A stretch of 64,000 nucleotides of DNA from Climacium dendroides (GCA_950106755.1 OX467083.1:34529029-34593028), one strand, 5' to 3'. Numbered from the stretch's first letter, positions 22,672-34,610 are shown. The notes: generated by a model not told the origin, from the sequence alone. Made by a program: numbers and translations.

Positions 22672-24444
22672 CTACTCCCCTATTGGGCACCAAACTGAAG
22701 TCGCTGTCAGTGCAATCCCCCCTAAACGTATCCAAAAGAAGGATAATGAAATGACAAAAGCAAGATTACCTGCACATATGGAACAAGACTTGTAGTCTCT
22801 TAGCTCCTTAGGGGCCAAGTCACTTGCAAAGCCAATTTCCCTTGAGTATGAACTTTCACAAAACACTTGTCTACACACATATGGACTTCTCCACATGTGG
22901 TACATTGGAATCAAGACTTGTAGTCTCTTAGCTCCTTAGGGGCCAAGTCACTTGCAAAGCCAATTTCCCTTGAGTATGAACTTTCACAAAACACTTGTCT
23001 ACACACATATGGACTTCTCCACATGTGGTACATTGGAATCATGGCTTTTGTTTGCAGACAATGCATTTGTGCCACAAACGAGGCCCTAAGTTGTTGTAGT
23101 GAATCGTATTTGCATGCTGAAGGCACTTTTTCCATCAATGGTGGATCAAGCCATGGGACTATCAAACTATCAGCCACCTCCATATGATAGAACAATTGAC
23201 GTCGATAAATTGCTTCTCCTTGAGTGAGCCTATCATGCTTAAATAAAATCCAAGAGTTGTTCAACCAACTACCTACAATGAAGAACAAGTATTTGTGCCA
23301 CCACTTTTGTGAATGAAATTGGACACTGTAATTTGTACACATCTAGTCTATAATGTAGACCCCACGCATTTGTGTTTGGTACTCCACTTACTATGGAATC
23401 ACCTCTCGTATGCCATCTCCCACTGCATGGATTGTACATCCTCACCCACCGGATCCGTTGATGTTGAAATTACATATATAGACTTTGAGTCATACCAACA
23501 TGTAGCTACCATCCGTCGTTGGGCATGCATTCTCCACATCAATGTCCCAAGATCGAGGGACATGGGCAAACCTAGGTGATTCTTTCTCATAGTGCCTATT
23601 GCCCATATCCCACACTTCTACAAGTCCTCAAACAACTTGGACGTTGTAAAAAAGTTATCACAAACTATAATGTATCCTACATCATCCAAGTCCACCGTAA
23701 GCTTGCAGACAACCCATTCGCGTTGATGTATTTCTAGCACCCTAGAAGCTTCCACATAAGGCTATAAGTAGTAAAAATATTGAGAAGGGTAGCAAACTGC
23801 AGCAAAGAACTTGAAGCCATACTTTGTTGGTTTTGCAGGCATGTATTGCCAGAATCCTGAATAGTAATCCTGATAAGCCACCATGATCTCATCAACTGTA
23901 ATAAATTTCTCAGGGTTGTACAATGTTCTACTCTTTGTGACAAAGCCTATAATAATCCACCTCACTTTAACAAGTTTGTCATACTATAGAGACTCCCAAT
24001 CAATTTCGATCATCTCGTTGTTCATGAGGTGAAGATATCGCAGTAATAACTCAAACCGGTTATGTGTGAAGATACATAGGATCACGGAACACCGGAAGAC
24101 TTCCTTCCGCTTCCAATAGTCGTGGATCGTGGGCATCAACTTGATGCCTATGAAAATGGTGATGCCCACAAAGGCAAGCGTTTCCAATGCACAAGTGGGA
24201 ACCCAATGAAGGCCACCAATCATGTCCTGAAAGCAACCAGTTTCCCATTGAGATGCGTACAAATTTGTCTGCTCAACCATCTTCTACAACACATGGTTGT
24301 CAAAAAAGTCAACGGCGGGATGTCTAGTATGGGTGACTCTAGCCATTGGGCAAAGATGTGGGCTGCGAAAGGACTCATGATCTCCCCAAAGGGTGGTTTT
24401 GGGGCACTACTAAACCTATCATGGTAGCAATCATGGAACTCCAA
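22672..24444 (-). pseudogene. piggyBac-type transposase pseudogene (DDE_Tnp_1_7 family)
   Basis: Read on the minus strand, separate open segments line up in piggyBac order. First comes a segment around VEQTNLYASQ (24280 downward). Next are the first-aspartate motif ITVDE (about 23890), the second DNFFTTS (about 23650), a remnant GVYIID of the usual GVDxxD motif (about 23345-23362), and the conserved KWWHKYLFFIVGSWLNNSW block with a Cys-containing C-terminus. Damage is plain: stop codons near 24284, 23981, 23760 and 23341, a frame change near 24280, a third-motif Asp changed to Tyr (23355-23357) and a frame-breaking 128-bp duplication. An acidic, serine-rich N-terminal remnant (SDDTSSDSESNW) is at about 24570-24620, cut by a CACTA-type insertion. 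Not functional. Confidence 0.88.
22784..23039. repeat. 128-bp perfect tandem duplication inside the transposase pseudogene
   Basis: The block starting CAAGACTTGTAGTCTC is repeated at 22784 and 22912 with no visible differences. It duplicates the 3' part of the transposase reading frame; 128 is not a multiple of three, so it shifts frame. Confidence 0.95.
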
Positions 24445-24626
24445 ATCATCTAAGTCATTGTCGTTTGCATAGTAGTCGATCTTATAGTGGAGGTCAATAC
24501 TGCCTTGCTCTAACCCGGACCCAAATTTGTTGTATTCTAGGGACGAAGCATCCCTTGTGAAGTCTCACCAGTTTGCTCGCCAATTAGATTCTGAATCACT
24601 GCTTGTATCATCGGATTCTAATGCTA

Positions 24627-25777
24627 CACTATAAGAAAACAACTTTTGGGAGGTTGTTTTTGCAAAACAAGCCATGCTATGTTAGACATCACTATGTCGA
24701 TGAGTTCCAGGTTTCTGAGGTGAGAATTCAAAGTGATGTCGACAAAAACATATACAAAAAACTGGAAAAAAACACAAAGATGCCACGTCAATAAGTAGAT
24801 TCATTCTGACTATGAATAAATTTATAAAAATTACTATGATCAATGGTAAAGTATTGACTATATGTGAAAAATTGAAGGAAAAGGCAACCATGTGGCATAT
24901 TTTGCAAAAAGTAAAGAAAAATGAATGAATGTGCATTATGCTACTATGAATGAAAAGAGCTAATCTTTATACAAGTGAGGTGGTGGGAAGTGAAACAATC
25001 TATATGAGACATCTAAAAAAAATTGTGTTCAATATAAAATGTTTGTGATGTTTTTCTTAATGTTTAAAACAACATGTAGATGTTCAAAGCAATGTCTAGA
25101 TGTTTAAAATAATATATATATGTCTAAAATGATGTCAAGATGGATAACAACAAGTTCCTATATTCAGTTATCCCATATCTTTTGTTTCATTATAGACAAA
25201 CTATAGGTATAAGTATGACCTCTCTTCCCTTCACTCTCACTAACTTTTGATGAAGAAATTCTTTCATTTCACCATCAAAAATTTAAGAAAATGGTAGATG
25301 GTGAGTTTTCTTCAATTTTGTTGAATTTAATCATTTTTATTTAATTAATTTTTATTGATTTTTTCTTGAGGGTATGGTATGCACTAATTGATGTCTCGAA
25401 AGACATTTAATTTGATGTCTCAAAAAACAACATTAAAATTTTCAAAAACTAAACCAACATCAAATGCCACGTCACTTTTTTGTTTGGTTCACGTCATCCT
25501 CCACATTATAGATGAAAAAATTGCTCCCATGGCACTTCCTGCTCAAATATACCCTCCACGTGGCATACTATTAGGTACTTCCAAAACCTTGTTGTATATG
25601 ATGTTTTTCCAAAACAAATTGTGATTTTGCTCATTTTTTTTGGAAACAAGGGACGTTTTTTGCCACATTGAGTTAGATGGATTTTTGGTTACATTGTCTC
25701 AAACATAGTCCTTGTCAAACTAGACATCACTTCTTGTTTTTTTAAATGTTAAAAAAATTGCCAGTTTTTTTATAGTA
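24627..25777. mobile_element. Non-autonomous CACTA-type element (1151 bp) inside the piggyBac element
   Basis: Begins CACTATAAGAAAAC and ends GTTTTTTTATAGTA, whose reverse complement TACTATAAAAAAAC matches apart from the first base and one internal base. A CTA triplet flanks both sides (24624-24626, 25778-25780), fitting the 3-bp target duplication of CACTA transposons. It separates the acidic N-terminal remnant of the transposase from sequence further upstream. AT-rich, with no recognisable protein. Confidence 0.75.
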
Positions 25778-25780
25778 CTA

Positions 25781-26090
25781 GCATATACTACTCGACTCTT
25801 TTCTGCTCCATCATTCACTGTTGATGCACGGGCTGGACAAGCTCTTCATCCAACTGTTGCGTTAGAAACTCTGGCACATCATTGCTAGAAGATCCATTGT
25901 GATGGCTTGTGGACGGACTAGGGAGGTGAGCATCTCCTCTAGGTGTACCACCCACTCCAATGCCACGACAATCAACCACATGTACTTTGTGTCCACCAAT
26001 GCTCCCTTTGAATTTAATGAAAAGACACACCACCATTGTTGTGGTTTGCCAACAAAGTCCTATAACCCTCTCTGCTACTCCGGGCTATAA
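25781..26090 (-). pseudogene. Possible upstream coding remnant of the piggyBac element
   Basis: A minus-strand open frame (25815-26036) encodes a serine/histidine-rich then acidic segment (ending near FLTQQLDEELVQPVHQ). It lies directly upstream, in the transposase's direction, of the acidic N-terminal remnant across the CACTA-type insertion. It may be the transposase N-terminus or an upstream exon; no conserved motif proves it. Confidence 0.3.
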
Positions 26091-26678
26091 CCAAGCACAA
26101 CAAGTGGCACCTAAATTATAGTCGGTAGTGGCCGCATAGAAACATGTCCAAAGGGGCCCTCCAGTCTGAGGAGGTCTTCATTTCACCATCCGAGTTACTG
26201 TTTTGACCTCGCTCTGACTACCACTGCAACCAATCTCCTACCTACGCTGCCACCTCGAAAGCCTCCGCTAAGTTTTGCACTCTTGTCCCCAGTCGTTTGC
26301 CATCTGTAGTTTGTCCCTTGCAAAAGACATGTAGATCATTCACTAATGAACTTTAGTATAGTTTGTCGAATACCTCCCTATGTCTAAGAGATAATGGCAT
26401 ATATGTCTTGACTGCAATTTACCCAATTGGTGATGGAATTGGCAGCAATTTGCAATGGAATTTGCATGATTTGCAATGGAATGTTGATTGGTTCTTGTAC
26501 TTGTTTCTACCAAAAGAAGTCCTGCAATTGCTACAAAGTACAAAATAGATTAAGGCAACAACTATGAGATTCAACATTTTGTTCCTTAAGAAGCTATGGT
26601 GAAGGAAAATTTAGTCATACCATCTCCACTTAAGAAGTAGTGTTTGTGGCATGATTGTTGTTCCACATAGACCACTAT

Positions 26679-26828
26679 CACTACTAGAAAATTTCATTTT
26701 TCTGTTGTTTTGGTCGCGTTGATCCGGTCAAAATCTGACAGAAATATGTTGGAATCAACATATTTCTGTCAGATTTTGACCGGATCAACGCGACCAAAAC
26801 AACAGAAAAACGAAATTTTCTAGTAGTG
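26679..26828. mobile_element. CACTA-type foldback MITE, 150 bp, near-perfect palindrome
   Basis: Starts CACTACTAGAAAAT and ends ATTTTCTAGTAGTG, with TAT on both sides (26676-26678, 26829-26831) as a 3-bp target duplication. The two arms of about 70 nt are almost identical inverted copies meeting at GTTGGAATCAAC. The CACTACTAGAAAA end is typical of CACTA (En/Spm) elements. A transcript would fold into one long hairpin. Confidence 0.93.
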
Positions 26829-28557
26829 TATCTTATAGAAAAACCACTATGCACCTAGTGGAGATGATGACCACACATGAAAAATTCAAAGATATAGCAT
26901 TCAACATGCCACGCAACATGCAAAACTACACAAACGCAAAGAAAGATCCCAAAGGAGAAGGAAGAGTTGGAGTAAATGTGTGGATTTGGAATCCTTTATT
27001 CATAGAAGAAGGTAGTTGGCATACAAAATTGTATACTACTAAACTATGCTACAAGCATATTAAATATTGGAATTCAACATGCCTCTATATGGGATGGTCC
27101 AAAAAAATATGCAATTCCAATGGCACCACTTGGGCCATTGCAAGAAACACCAGTACTATTTATTGTCACGTATTAAATTTTGAAGTTCTATTGTCTTATA
27201 ACTTTTGACCCCTGAGTCCAAAGAACATGAAATTTTTATTGGAGATGATTCAATGTATGCTAATGATGAATGTAATTTTTTTTAATTTTAAAAAATCATT
27301 TTCTATTTAAAAGAGATTTTTATTAATATGTCACAGTTGTAGATTTTGAGGTTTTTTCTATGTTCCAAGTACCCAAACTGATGCATATAGAGCTCAAATT
27401 TGGATGGTGTGTTCATATACTATGTGGACATGTATCTGGAAAAGGGCATGAAAAAATATTATTTTTTATGTGTTGTACATGTAAGTGAAGAGGGATAATT
27501 GGTGTGTGTGTTTTTGAACAATGACAAGTATAAAAAGCAATAAAAAATGGATGGACGTGAATAGCATCTTGCCTACACAAATAGCCAATTTTTAGGTTTT
27601 TTTCCTAAGTCACCTTCTTTTTTCCATGAATTAAAGTATTTAGTTTAGTGACTCTGTGGAAAATAAAATCTGTGAGTTTTCATAGTATTCATAGTACATA
27701 ATAGTACTTATAGTACCCTAAAATACATGTGTCAACATTGCAAAAAATTGCTAATAAGATGAACGGCTACTAAGTCATTGTCCATAGTACTCATAGTATT
27801 CAAATTCAACAAAACCTAGAATCACAGGGAAGGCCTAAGAAGGGCTAGAAACGCTCGATATTTCTTGTAATGATCCACCTCCTAAATGACTACGTCAACT
27901 AGTGCAACAGTACAACGTAGAAATGGACCCGCCTAGCCTGAAGTCCATGGCCAAAATGTACTCTGTACCTGCAAAATTCATGCACTTGCCAAAATTATGC
28001 ACTTTGCCTAAAAATGGGATAGACTCACTCACCATTCACTATTGAGTCGACAACATGTCTTTCTACTAAATTTGGAGAGAATGGCAACATAGGGCTTTGA
28101 TTGTGTGGAAGAAGACCTCTTGTTGCCTTAGGTGATGCAGGATTAGTTTATCCCCCGACTATTGCAACTCACGTGTGTGTTCGTCAGAGCAAGATTGGCG
28201 ACCTTGGTGTGGACAAAATTTCCAACATGTACCATTTTTTGGACATGACCTTATTGTGGTCATCGGAATCTCTTCCTCCCAACCTAGACTCATCACTACC
28301 TACCAACCCTTCTGGAATTCCTCAATTGCGCCCTCTTCTATGTATCTGACCCTTGCCTTAACCTCAAGGTGCACTTGCTTTGCACTTGTGGATTTGTTGT
28401 TGATCCCGCGCTCTATTGCCTGCCCCTCTTGTTGACATTCTCGTCCCCACCCTCTTACCATAGGCATATCCTATGTCCTCACAACTTCTGAATTGGGCAA
28501 TTTGTCTCTAACAATCTTGACCTCCTTATTTGACAGTTGATTTAGGTCTAACCCTCC

Positions 28558-28631
28558 CACTAGTAGAAAACGCTGAAATTTCTGTTGTTTCGGTGACGTT
28601 GTTTTGGTCACCGAACAACAGATTTCTACTG
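28558..28631. mobile_element. Shorter CACTA-like foldback, related to the one at 26679
   Basis: Begins CACTAGTAGAAAAC. The arm GAAATTTCTGTTGTTTCGGT plus GAC pairs with GTCACCGAACAACAGATTTC. The TTTCTGTTGTTT block also occurs at the same place in the 150-bp element, so the two are relatives; this one has a worn right end. Confidence 0.6.
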
Positions 28632-29426
28632 AAATTTACAGAAATTAGGTCGCGCATGGTGACGTGTCACTGTCCAATTCTCCAATGCTACCTCAATGCG
28701 ATGAACTTCTTCTTCTAAAGCACGCTGGTCCTGTGATGGCAGTTGTGCGAGTGTACTTGGGCGCTCTTCAACTGCTCCGCCCTCCATGGCTCCTTTGCAA
28801 CAAGAACCTCAACCAAACTGAAGCTGCCAAATGGATCAGTCACCTTCCATCGGGAAAACCACAGCCTTCGCGATGATTGAACCAAAAATCCATGTTGCCC
28901 ACTTTCCTTCCACATTGTCTTCACTTCTATGCAAAAGCCCTCAACTCTACATCCACTCATTGAAATTCAAAGGACTTCATCCTCAATTTTATCTTTGCCA
29001 TGATCTGAAGCGTACCCAAAACCCAAAGCCACACAAAAACAAAGACACTCATTTACAAAACCCCAATTCCAAGCTCTCATACGTTGAAGGAAGCAAAGAA
29101 TGACGTGTTTTGGTGCAACAATCCTCCTCCACATCGCGTTGGATGTGCTCAATGGCCTGAAACCGGCCCTAGACAGTGTTTCCGGTGCCAGTTCACAACC
29201 TTTAATGCTTCATTTATCGCTTTTTGTTGTAAATCAAGACAAATTGCGAGCCTCCACTCCATTGTACAATCATCCAATCTCAGGCCCCCACTCTATTGCA
29301 TTAGTACCCAATTCCTTCAACAACCTGTACCATTCTCAAAATAGTACAAAGAGGATCTAGTCTCTTTTTTCTTGAAATTCAATTGAGAGGGGTGATATTT
29401 GGGGCACTAGGGTGCTCAAGGGTTAA

Positions 29427-31596
29427 CCCCTCAATGCCCCTTCTTGTTTATTTACAAAACTTGTTTTGTTGACCCTCATTTAGTTTTCAAAGTGTAGTGT
29501 GCGATTTACAAAATATTTTGAGGATGCACCATTGAAATGCAAACTACACTCTGTGAAAAACATGGTGATCAATTATTTTTGGAAATCCACTATATGGATT
29601 GAAAGCCTTGATAACCTTTGATTTGCGGCAAGTACAATCCCCAAAATGTCCCTTCTATGTACCTCCAAAATGTTGTTGAAGAATGTGGTAGTTGTAGGAA
29701 TTGGATTGACCCCAAAATTGAATGAATGCAAGATGACAAGGTTATAAGTAGTTCTAAAAATTTTGAGGGTGATTAGACATGATTTATAGAAATGAAGGCC
29801 CTCCAAGTGTGGATCACTTAACAAAATTAAAAGATAGGCCAATGGAAGGGATTTGCATGGCTCTTGCTCTACAAGTTGCATAATCAACCGTGCAATGTAT
29901 AACTACCAATACCACCTCTTGAAGTTGTAGGACCCTCCCATGCTTTCCATGTGGTTTGCATGATGTTTGACACTATAATTGAGTACATACTATAGATTCA
30001 ATTGTGCACATTTTATGCAAGTAGCAATTTCAAATACAAGTTCTAATATAATAGAAAATTGACACGACAAGTAGTAATGAAACTAGGTAGTTGCAAAGCA
30101 AATTATGAATCTTCTACAGTAGTATCAATAAAAAATAGGGTGAATGTCCTTAAACATCTCCTCTTTGACTACTAGTGCTCAAGAAAAATTCATTTACGTC
30201 CTCATAAATGCTATTAGGGTGTCTTTTAAGAAGTTATTGTGTCCAACCAAGCAAGACTTTCAAAGGGTGCACTCCTCCTTTTTTGATGTTAGAGTGTGAA
30301 CAAAACTTTGGACCCCTATATACTTTTTGAATTATAAATAAAATTAAATGAAAAAAATATAAATAAATTTTCCTACTTTGAAAGTTTATGTTTTGAATTA
30401 TTGATATTTTATTTGTTAATATAATTAGTTACAAATTTTTGAAGTAAAAAGATACATTGTAGAACTAAAAAATAACTTTCACACCCCTATATTATATAAG
30501 AAAAAATTGTTTAAATTTTTTTTTTAAATCCTAAAAATAACTCTCTATTGAAAGCTCAATTTGAGTTGAATATTGATTCAATGTTTATCTAAATGTGTTC
30601 TCTAAAAATATTTGAGTTAAAAAAACATGCCATTTTAGTGCATTTTAAACCTCTTCTAGAAATCATTCCATATTTTATTTGAGTTTGAAATTTTGGAAGT
30701 AGAATCCTATAGTCATTAGAAAACAATGCTCAAATTTGAAATTAAAATTATAGTTTATTAGAAACCACTTGTTTGCATGTGGTTTGTTGTAGTAGAATTA
30801 AGTGCACCCCCTAAGGCAAGACTCCAACTCGCCTTCAAAACAAATATCTCTAACTATTCTAAATACCAAGATCCTTTAGTCAAGTGTGATTCCTCCTTGG
30901 TGGCAACAAATTTAAGAACAATTACTTGTTAAGGCAATTCACAACCTTTTGGGCCACTTTTGCTCATTTTCCTTTGTCTAATGTCTAGTGATATAAGAAA
31001 TCCATCACCTTGAACACCTCTTCTTGGATAGCATGCTTGTTGTTCAACGCAATAGTCATTATCGCAACAATGGTAGAGATAGTGGTAGACAAGATTTTAG
31101 TGCAAACAATAAAAGGAATTCAGTAAGAGGAGTAGAGGCTAGGTGCACACTTCTTCCAATGAATTTGTTGTTGTATAGGGAAGATGGACCTCTCCACCTC
31201 CAACACTCATGAACCCTCATAAACCTTACGGTGTCATGTATAGTAGCCATGTCTAGGAAATTAGCACTATGTACAACATTAGCTCAGAAAGGTTGTCTTT
31301 GGTGCAATAGATCCAAGGTCCTTTCTACGCTCAATTACTAGTCACTAGCTTGTCCAGGTTACTTTTTAGATAAGGTATACCAAGTGTATGTCTTTGTTTT
31401 TGCTTGTTGATAAATTTGCTCAACTGCTCAAAATTCCAATCATACTTAATTCAGTATGACAAATTCACAATTACCTAGAACACTTTTGATTCTATATCTT
31501 TGTCAATTTACATCTACAAAGTCACAAAGATTTGGATGCCAATCCTATTTTTTCAATCTAGAGAGGCGTTATTTGAGCCCTATGGTTGTTGAGGGG
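29427..31596 (+). mobile_element. piggyBac-like non-autonomous element, 2.17 kb, inserted at the same TTAA as the decayed autonomous one
   Basis: Starts CCCCTCAATGCCCC right after the TTAA at 29423-29426 and ends GGTTGTTGAGGGG before TTAG (31597-31600, a mutated TTAA). The terminal inverted repeat CCCCTCAA is a perfect 8 bp. Directly after it, the duplicated sequence resumes and matches 35565 onward. AT-rich, with no convincing open frame. Confidence 0.7.
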
Positions 31597-31600
31597 TTAG

Positions 31601-31845
31601 AACTTTGGCTTATCCTAGGTACATATGGAATAGGAGCAGAGCTTTATTTGTCCCAAGTTTCTATCAAGATATTTGTTTTTTACATGGTTGTATTTACATA
31701 TTTTTTCAATTGCTCCAAACTTTGGGTATTCTTTTATCAAGTCTTCTATATTTGCGTTTGTTTTATCAAGATCAAGTTTAGGAATGTATTTGGTCTTCGA
31801 ACCCTTTTCATATGAAATTTGTGAAGCTAATGGATGTCTGTGTGT
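31601..31845 (+). repeat. Segmental duplication, copy A, part 4
   Basis: Matches about 35565-35805: shared blocks include CATATGGAATAGGAGC, GGAATGTATTTGGTCTT and GTGAAGCTAATGGAT. The two copies differ by many point changes and small indels, so the duplication is old enough to have diverged. Confidence 0.88.
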
Positions 31846-32858
31846 AATCCATACCTTAAGTTAGGTGTTTTATTTTATTTTGTTTGTTATGGTGAGATCT
31901 TTGGAACCGTGTGTCCCGTAGCCCTTAACTGCATTTACGTCCACTTTCTAGATGATGTATAGATTTATATTCTTATTTCTTTCTTATTATTGCTTGGCTA
32001 AAAGTTATCCTAATTTGTGGAGATACTTTATCAAGTTGGTGTCCTATCTAAATTGGTTGGATTTGGTGTTACTTGAGTTCATATTTCTCTATAATTATAA
32101 ATATGGAAGTATGTCTAGTAGTTGACCAAGCCAAAATTGTATTGACTCTAGTTCAAAACTAAATTTCCAAAAATGAGGTCATAGATTTAAAGCATACAAA
32201 AATTTCAAAAAATCATTATGTCAAGTGAACTTCATTTCAAATCCATTCCAAAAAATTTTATTCAAAAAATGATTATATTTTGCTTGTAATTGAATTTAGA
32301 GGGAATTTTTGAAATATTCCTTTCCAAATTTATTAAAAAAATATTCGTGATAGCATTAGTGAATTTAACTGAATGGATGGAATTTAAAACCCAAAATCTA
32401 CAACTTTTATTTGTATACCAATTCCAAAATATTCTGATGATTTTTGTACTTTATGATGATTTTTTTCATCATTCTTGTACTTTATGATGATTTTTTTCAA
32501 ATTGTCAATTTTGGAGAAGATTCTAGATGTTTAGGGGCTAGTTGCACTCTTGGTATTGTCAAAGAGCCCTCAGTAACGAGGGGTCCACGGGATTTGTTTC
32601 TTGATGTTTTGACTTACAATAGAAAAGATATTGAATTTCAAAATTTTTATGAATTTCAAAATTAAAGATGATTTTTAAAAAAAAAATTATATTATATCGT
32701 GGCAACAACAAAAGGCACACTAGTGTTTACTTTGGGTTAGAGCCCCCCAAAATGAAGAGTTTTGATTGGTTCTTTTGCTTTGGGTCCATAGCTATCTTCT
32801 AATTAAAACACTGCATTTCTTTGGGCTCCAACCCAGAATTTTTGGGTGTAAACATGCC
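31846..32858. other. Sequence inside copy A with no counterpart in copy B
   Basis: About 1 kb separating parts 4 and 5 of the duplication; in copy B the same points are about 75 bp apart. It holds a 32-bp direct repeat around 32440-32510 (TTGTACTTTATGATGATTTT) and a weak inverted repeat at about 32720-32856 (GTGTTTACTTTGGGTTAGAG against its diverged complement), possibly a MITE. No gene seen. Confidence 0.45.
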
Positions 32859-32957
32859 TTTAGTTTGAAGGTTTATGCCCTAGGCCCCCTTCTGAAGAAG
32901 TACCGGATTCAATGCTGAGCTCGGTGGACAATGGTTCTTCCAAGGGGCCTGCAATGG
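32859..32957 (+). pseudogene. Truncated BRIZ exon 1 fragment (segmental duplication copy A, part 5)
   Basis: Closely matches the first coding exon of the BRIZ gene at 35883-35990: TTTAGTTTGAAGGTT, CCCCCTTCTGAAGAAGT and GATTCAATGCTGAG are shared. The start codon is lost (the ATG position reads CCT), there are small deletions, and the match ends after about 100 bp. No downstream exons are found before 34 kb, so this is a dead 5' fragment, not a second gene. Confidence 0.88.
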
Positions 32958-33360
32958 TATTTAGTGCCATTGCCTTGCAATGGGATTTGTTGTAGTTAAT
33001 TTAGATTTAAAAATGTGGCTTGCAAGCACTCCACTCAAATTGCAATAAAACACTCATTTTGTGAAAATTTTCAAACTAAGTTTTCTAGGAATTTTTTTTA
33101 ATTTTCAGGGAATAGGAACCAAACTACTAGTGAAGCTTCATTCTGGTCGTTCTTATCAAAATAAAAAAGAATAATTCGAATGTCAACATCAAGTTGAAAA
33201 AAATTACCAGTCACAAATGTATTTCAGCCACGATATGCTGAAATTATACACGACTGTTTTCTTATCCGATCCCCTATATATAAATTTTAAAAAATGACTA
33301 ATGTGACTTAACTTAATTCAATTATTTGGATAGGCCATTATCAAAGTTGTATGCTAAATA

Positions 33361-33550
33361 CTCCTTCAGTCCCAAAATGATCTTCCAATTTCCCTTAATT
33401 TTGTAAGGGAATTTTTTTTCTGTAAAATGATCCTTGGGTTGCTTAGAAGATTCTGTAAATGGATAACAACTTCTTGAAATAACATTACTTTCAGCCTTAA
33501 TTCCCAACATTTTGTCCAACTAGAGGATCATTGGTTTAGAAAGGAGGGAA
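33361..33550. mobile_element. Probable Stowaway-like MITE, about 190 bp
   Basis: Starts CTCCTTCAGTCCCAAAATGA and ends TGATCATTGGTTTAG-like sequence running to AAAGGAGGGAA, with TA on each side (33359-33360, 33551-33552). Ends are imperfect inverted repeats resembling the Stowaway end seen at 12107. A second inner pair (AAGGGAATTTTTTTT and TGATCCTTGGG-type blocks) strengthens the fold. Confidence 0.55.
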
Positions 33551-33552
33551 TA

Positions 33553-34390
33553 TGTATTAATATTATCTTATTCTAGATATGAAAAAAAGAGCTATTTGAT
33601 CATTTGTAAGTCACTTTTTGGCTCTTGCTACTATATTACTGTGTTGAACTAATTTCCACAATTTTTTTTCTTGCAACACTAATTTTGTGCCTTAGTAAGA
33701 GGATAAGGTGAACTTCATCATGACAAGCAAACCACCCATGATAGGCACCAAGGAAATGATCCATTACAATCTTACATCAACTTGTGATGGACTTTTTCTA
33801 CTAAATGAGATTAGGACTACATTAAGTTGGTTAGTGGCCAAAATCAATGCCTTATATGATGGTGATGGAGTGATTAGTGATTGTTTTAGAAACTTTTCCC
33901 TTTTCAAGTATAAATTCATCAAAGCAAGTGATTTTTTTATTCCTTCATATTGTGGCCATGTTAGGAAATATTGTGACTGCTTTAGGTGGTAGGATGGTCA
34001 TCATGCATACACTTTTTGCTCATTTGGGGGTAGTCTAAAGACTCATTTCAACCAATTGGACATCACACTTCAAAAATTCATAAGAAATTCATACTTTGTC
34101 AGAAAAATAAAATTCAATTGTCCCCTTCATTTCTCATATTTTTGTTTGTATGTAAATAAATCTGATTTTTTTTTCTTCCAATTGTAACAGGGCAAAGCAC
34201 TCATTCTGCCTGTCATAGGCAGGTTTACCTTTGAACATTACAGTCCAAATTCTACAGTGATTGCAAATTTGCAAACAACAAACAAACGATTCGAAGTTGG
34301 ATGGATGGATACTGGATTGACATCTTCGTTGGAACTGAAATTGGACGAAAATAGATTTCATCGTCTATACTGGATGTCTCTCATCCATGT
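33553..34390. other. Intergenic DNA upstream of the BRIZ gene, no gene recognised
   Basis: An open frame at 33708-33992 encodes 94 residues with no known motif. The region is AT-rich and I see no splice sites that would extend it. Confidence 0.4.
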
Positions 34391-34610
34391 AGACCATCGA
34401 GTTAGCAAGCCCCCTGTCTAGAAACCCTAATTTCATGTCATGACGCAATCACTGTGAGGAAATCAGGCTTTCGCGTCTGTGTGGCGAGGTGTGGGAAAGA
34501 AATTGGAGTTTGAAGCGGATTCAGTCGACACAATGGTCAAGATTTCTGGAGAGTATTTTCGGAAGCTGAAGCGCCGTCGGAAAATGCGATTTAAGTAATA
34601 TCATCCCAAG

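Larger units (their letters stand above)
21885..29422 (-). mobile_element. Decayed piggyBac element carrying transposase remnants, about 7.5 kb with nested insertions
   Basis: The left end CCCTTGAGTGCC and right end GGTGCTCAAGGG share a perfect 8-bp terminal inverted repeat (CCCTTGAG). Borders are TGAA on the left (a mutated TTAA) and TTAA on the right (29423-29426). The paralogous locus is uninterrupted at this TTAA. Inside are a minus-strand piggyBac transposase pseudogene (22672-24444 and further remnants), a CACTA-type insertion (24627-25777) and two CACTA-type foldbacks. About 26830-29400 also lies inside; it has AT-rich DNA plus a GC-richer stretch (28100-29350) with short open frames I do not recognise. 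Confidence 0.75.

Noticed and set aside
26849..29344. Open frames of 60-119 codons at 26849-27208 and 28100-29344
   Set aside because: No family is recognised, with overlapping frames on both strands; kept only as unexplained content of the larger element.
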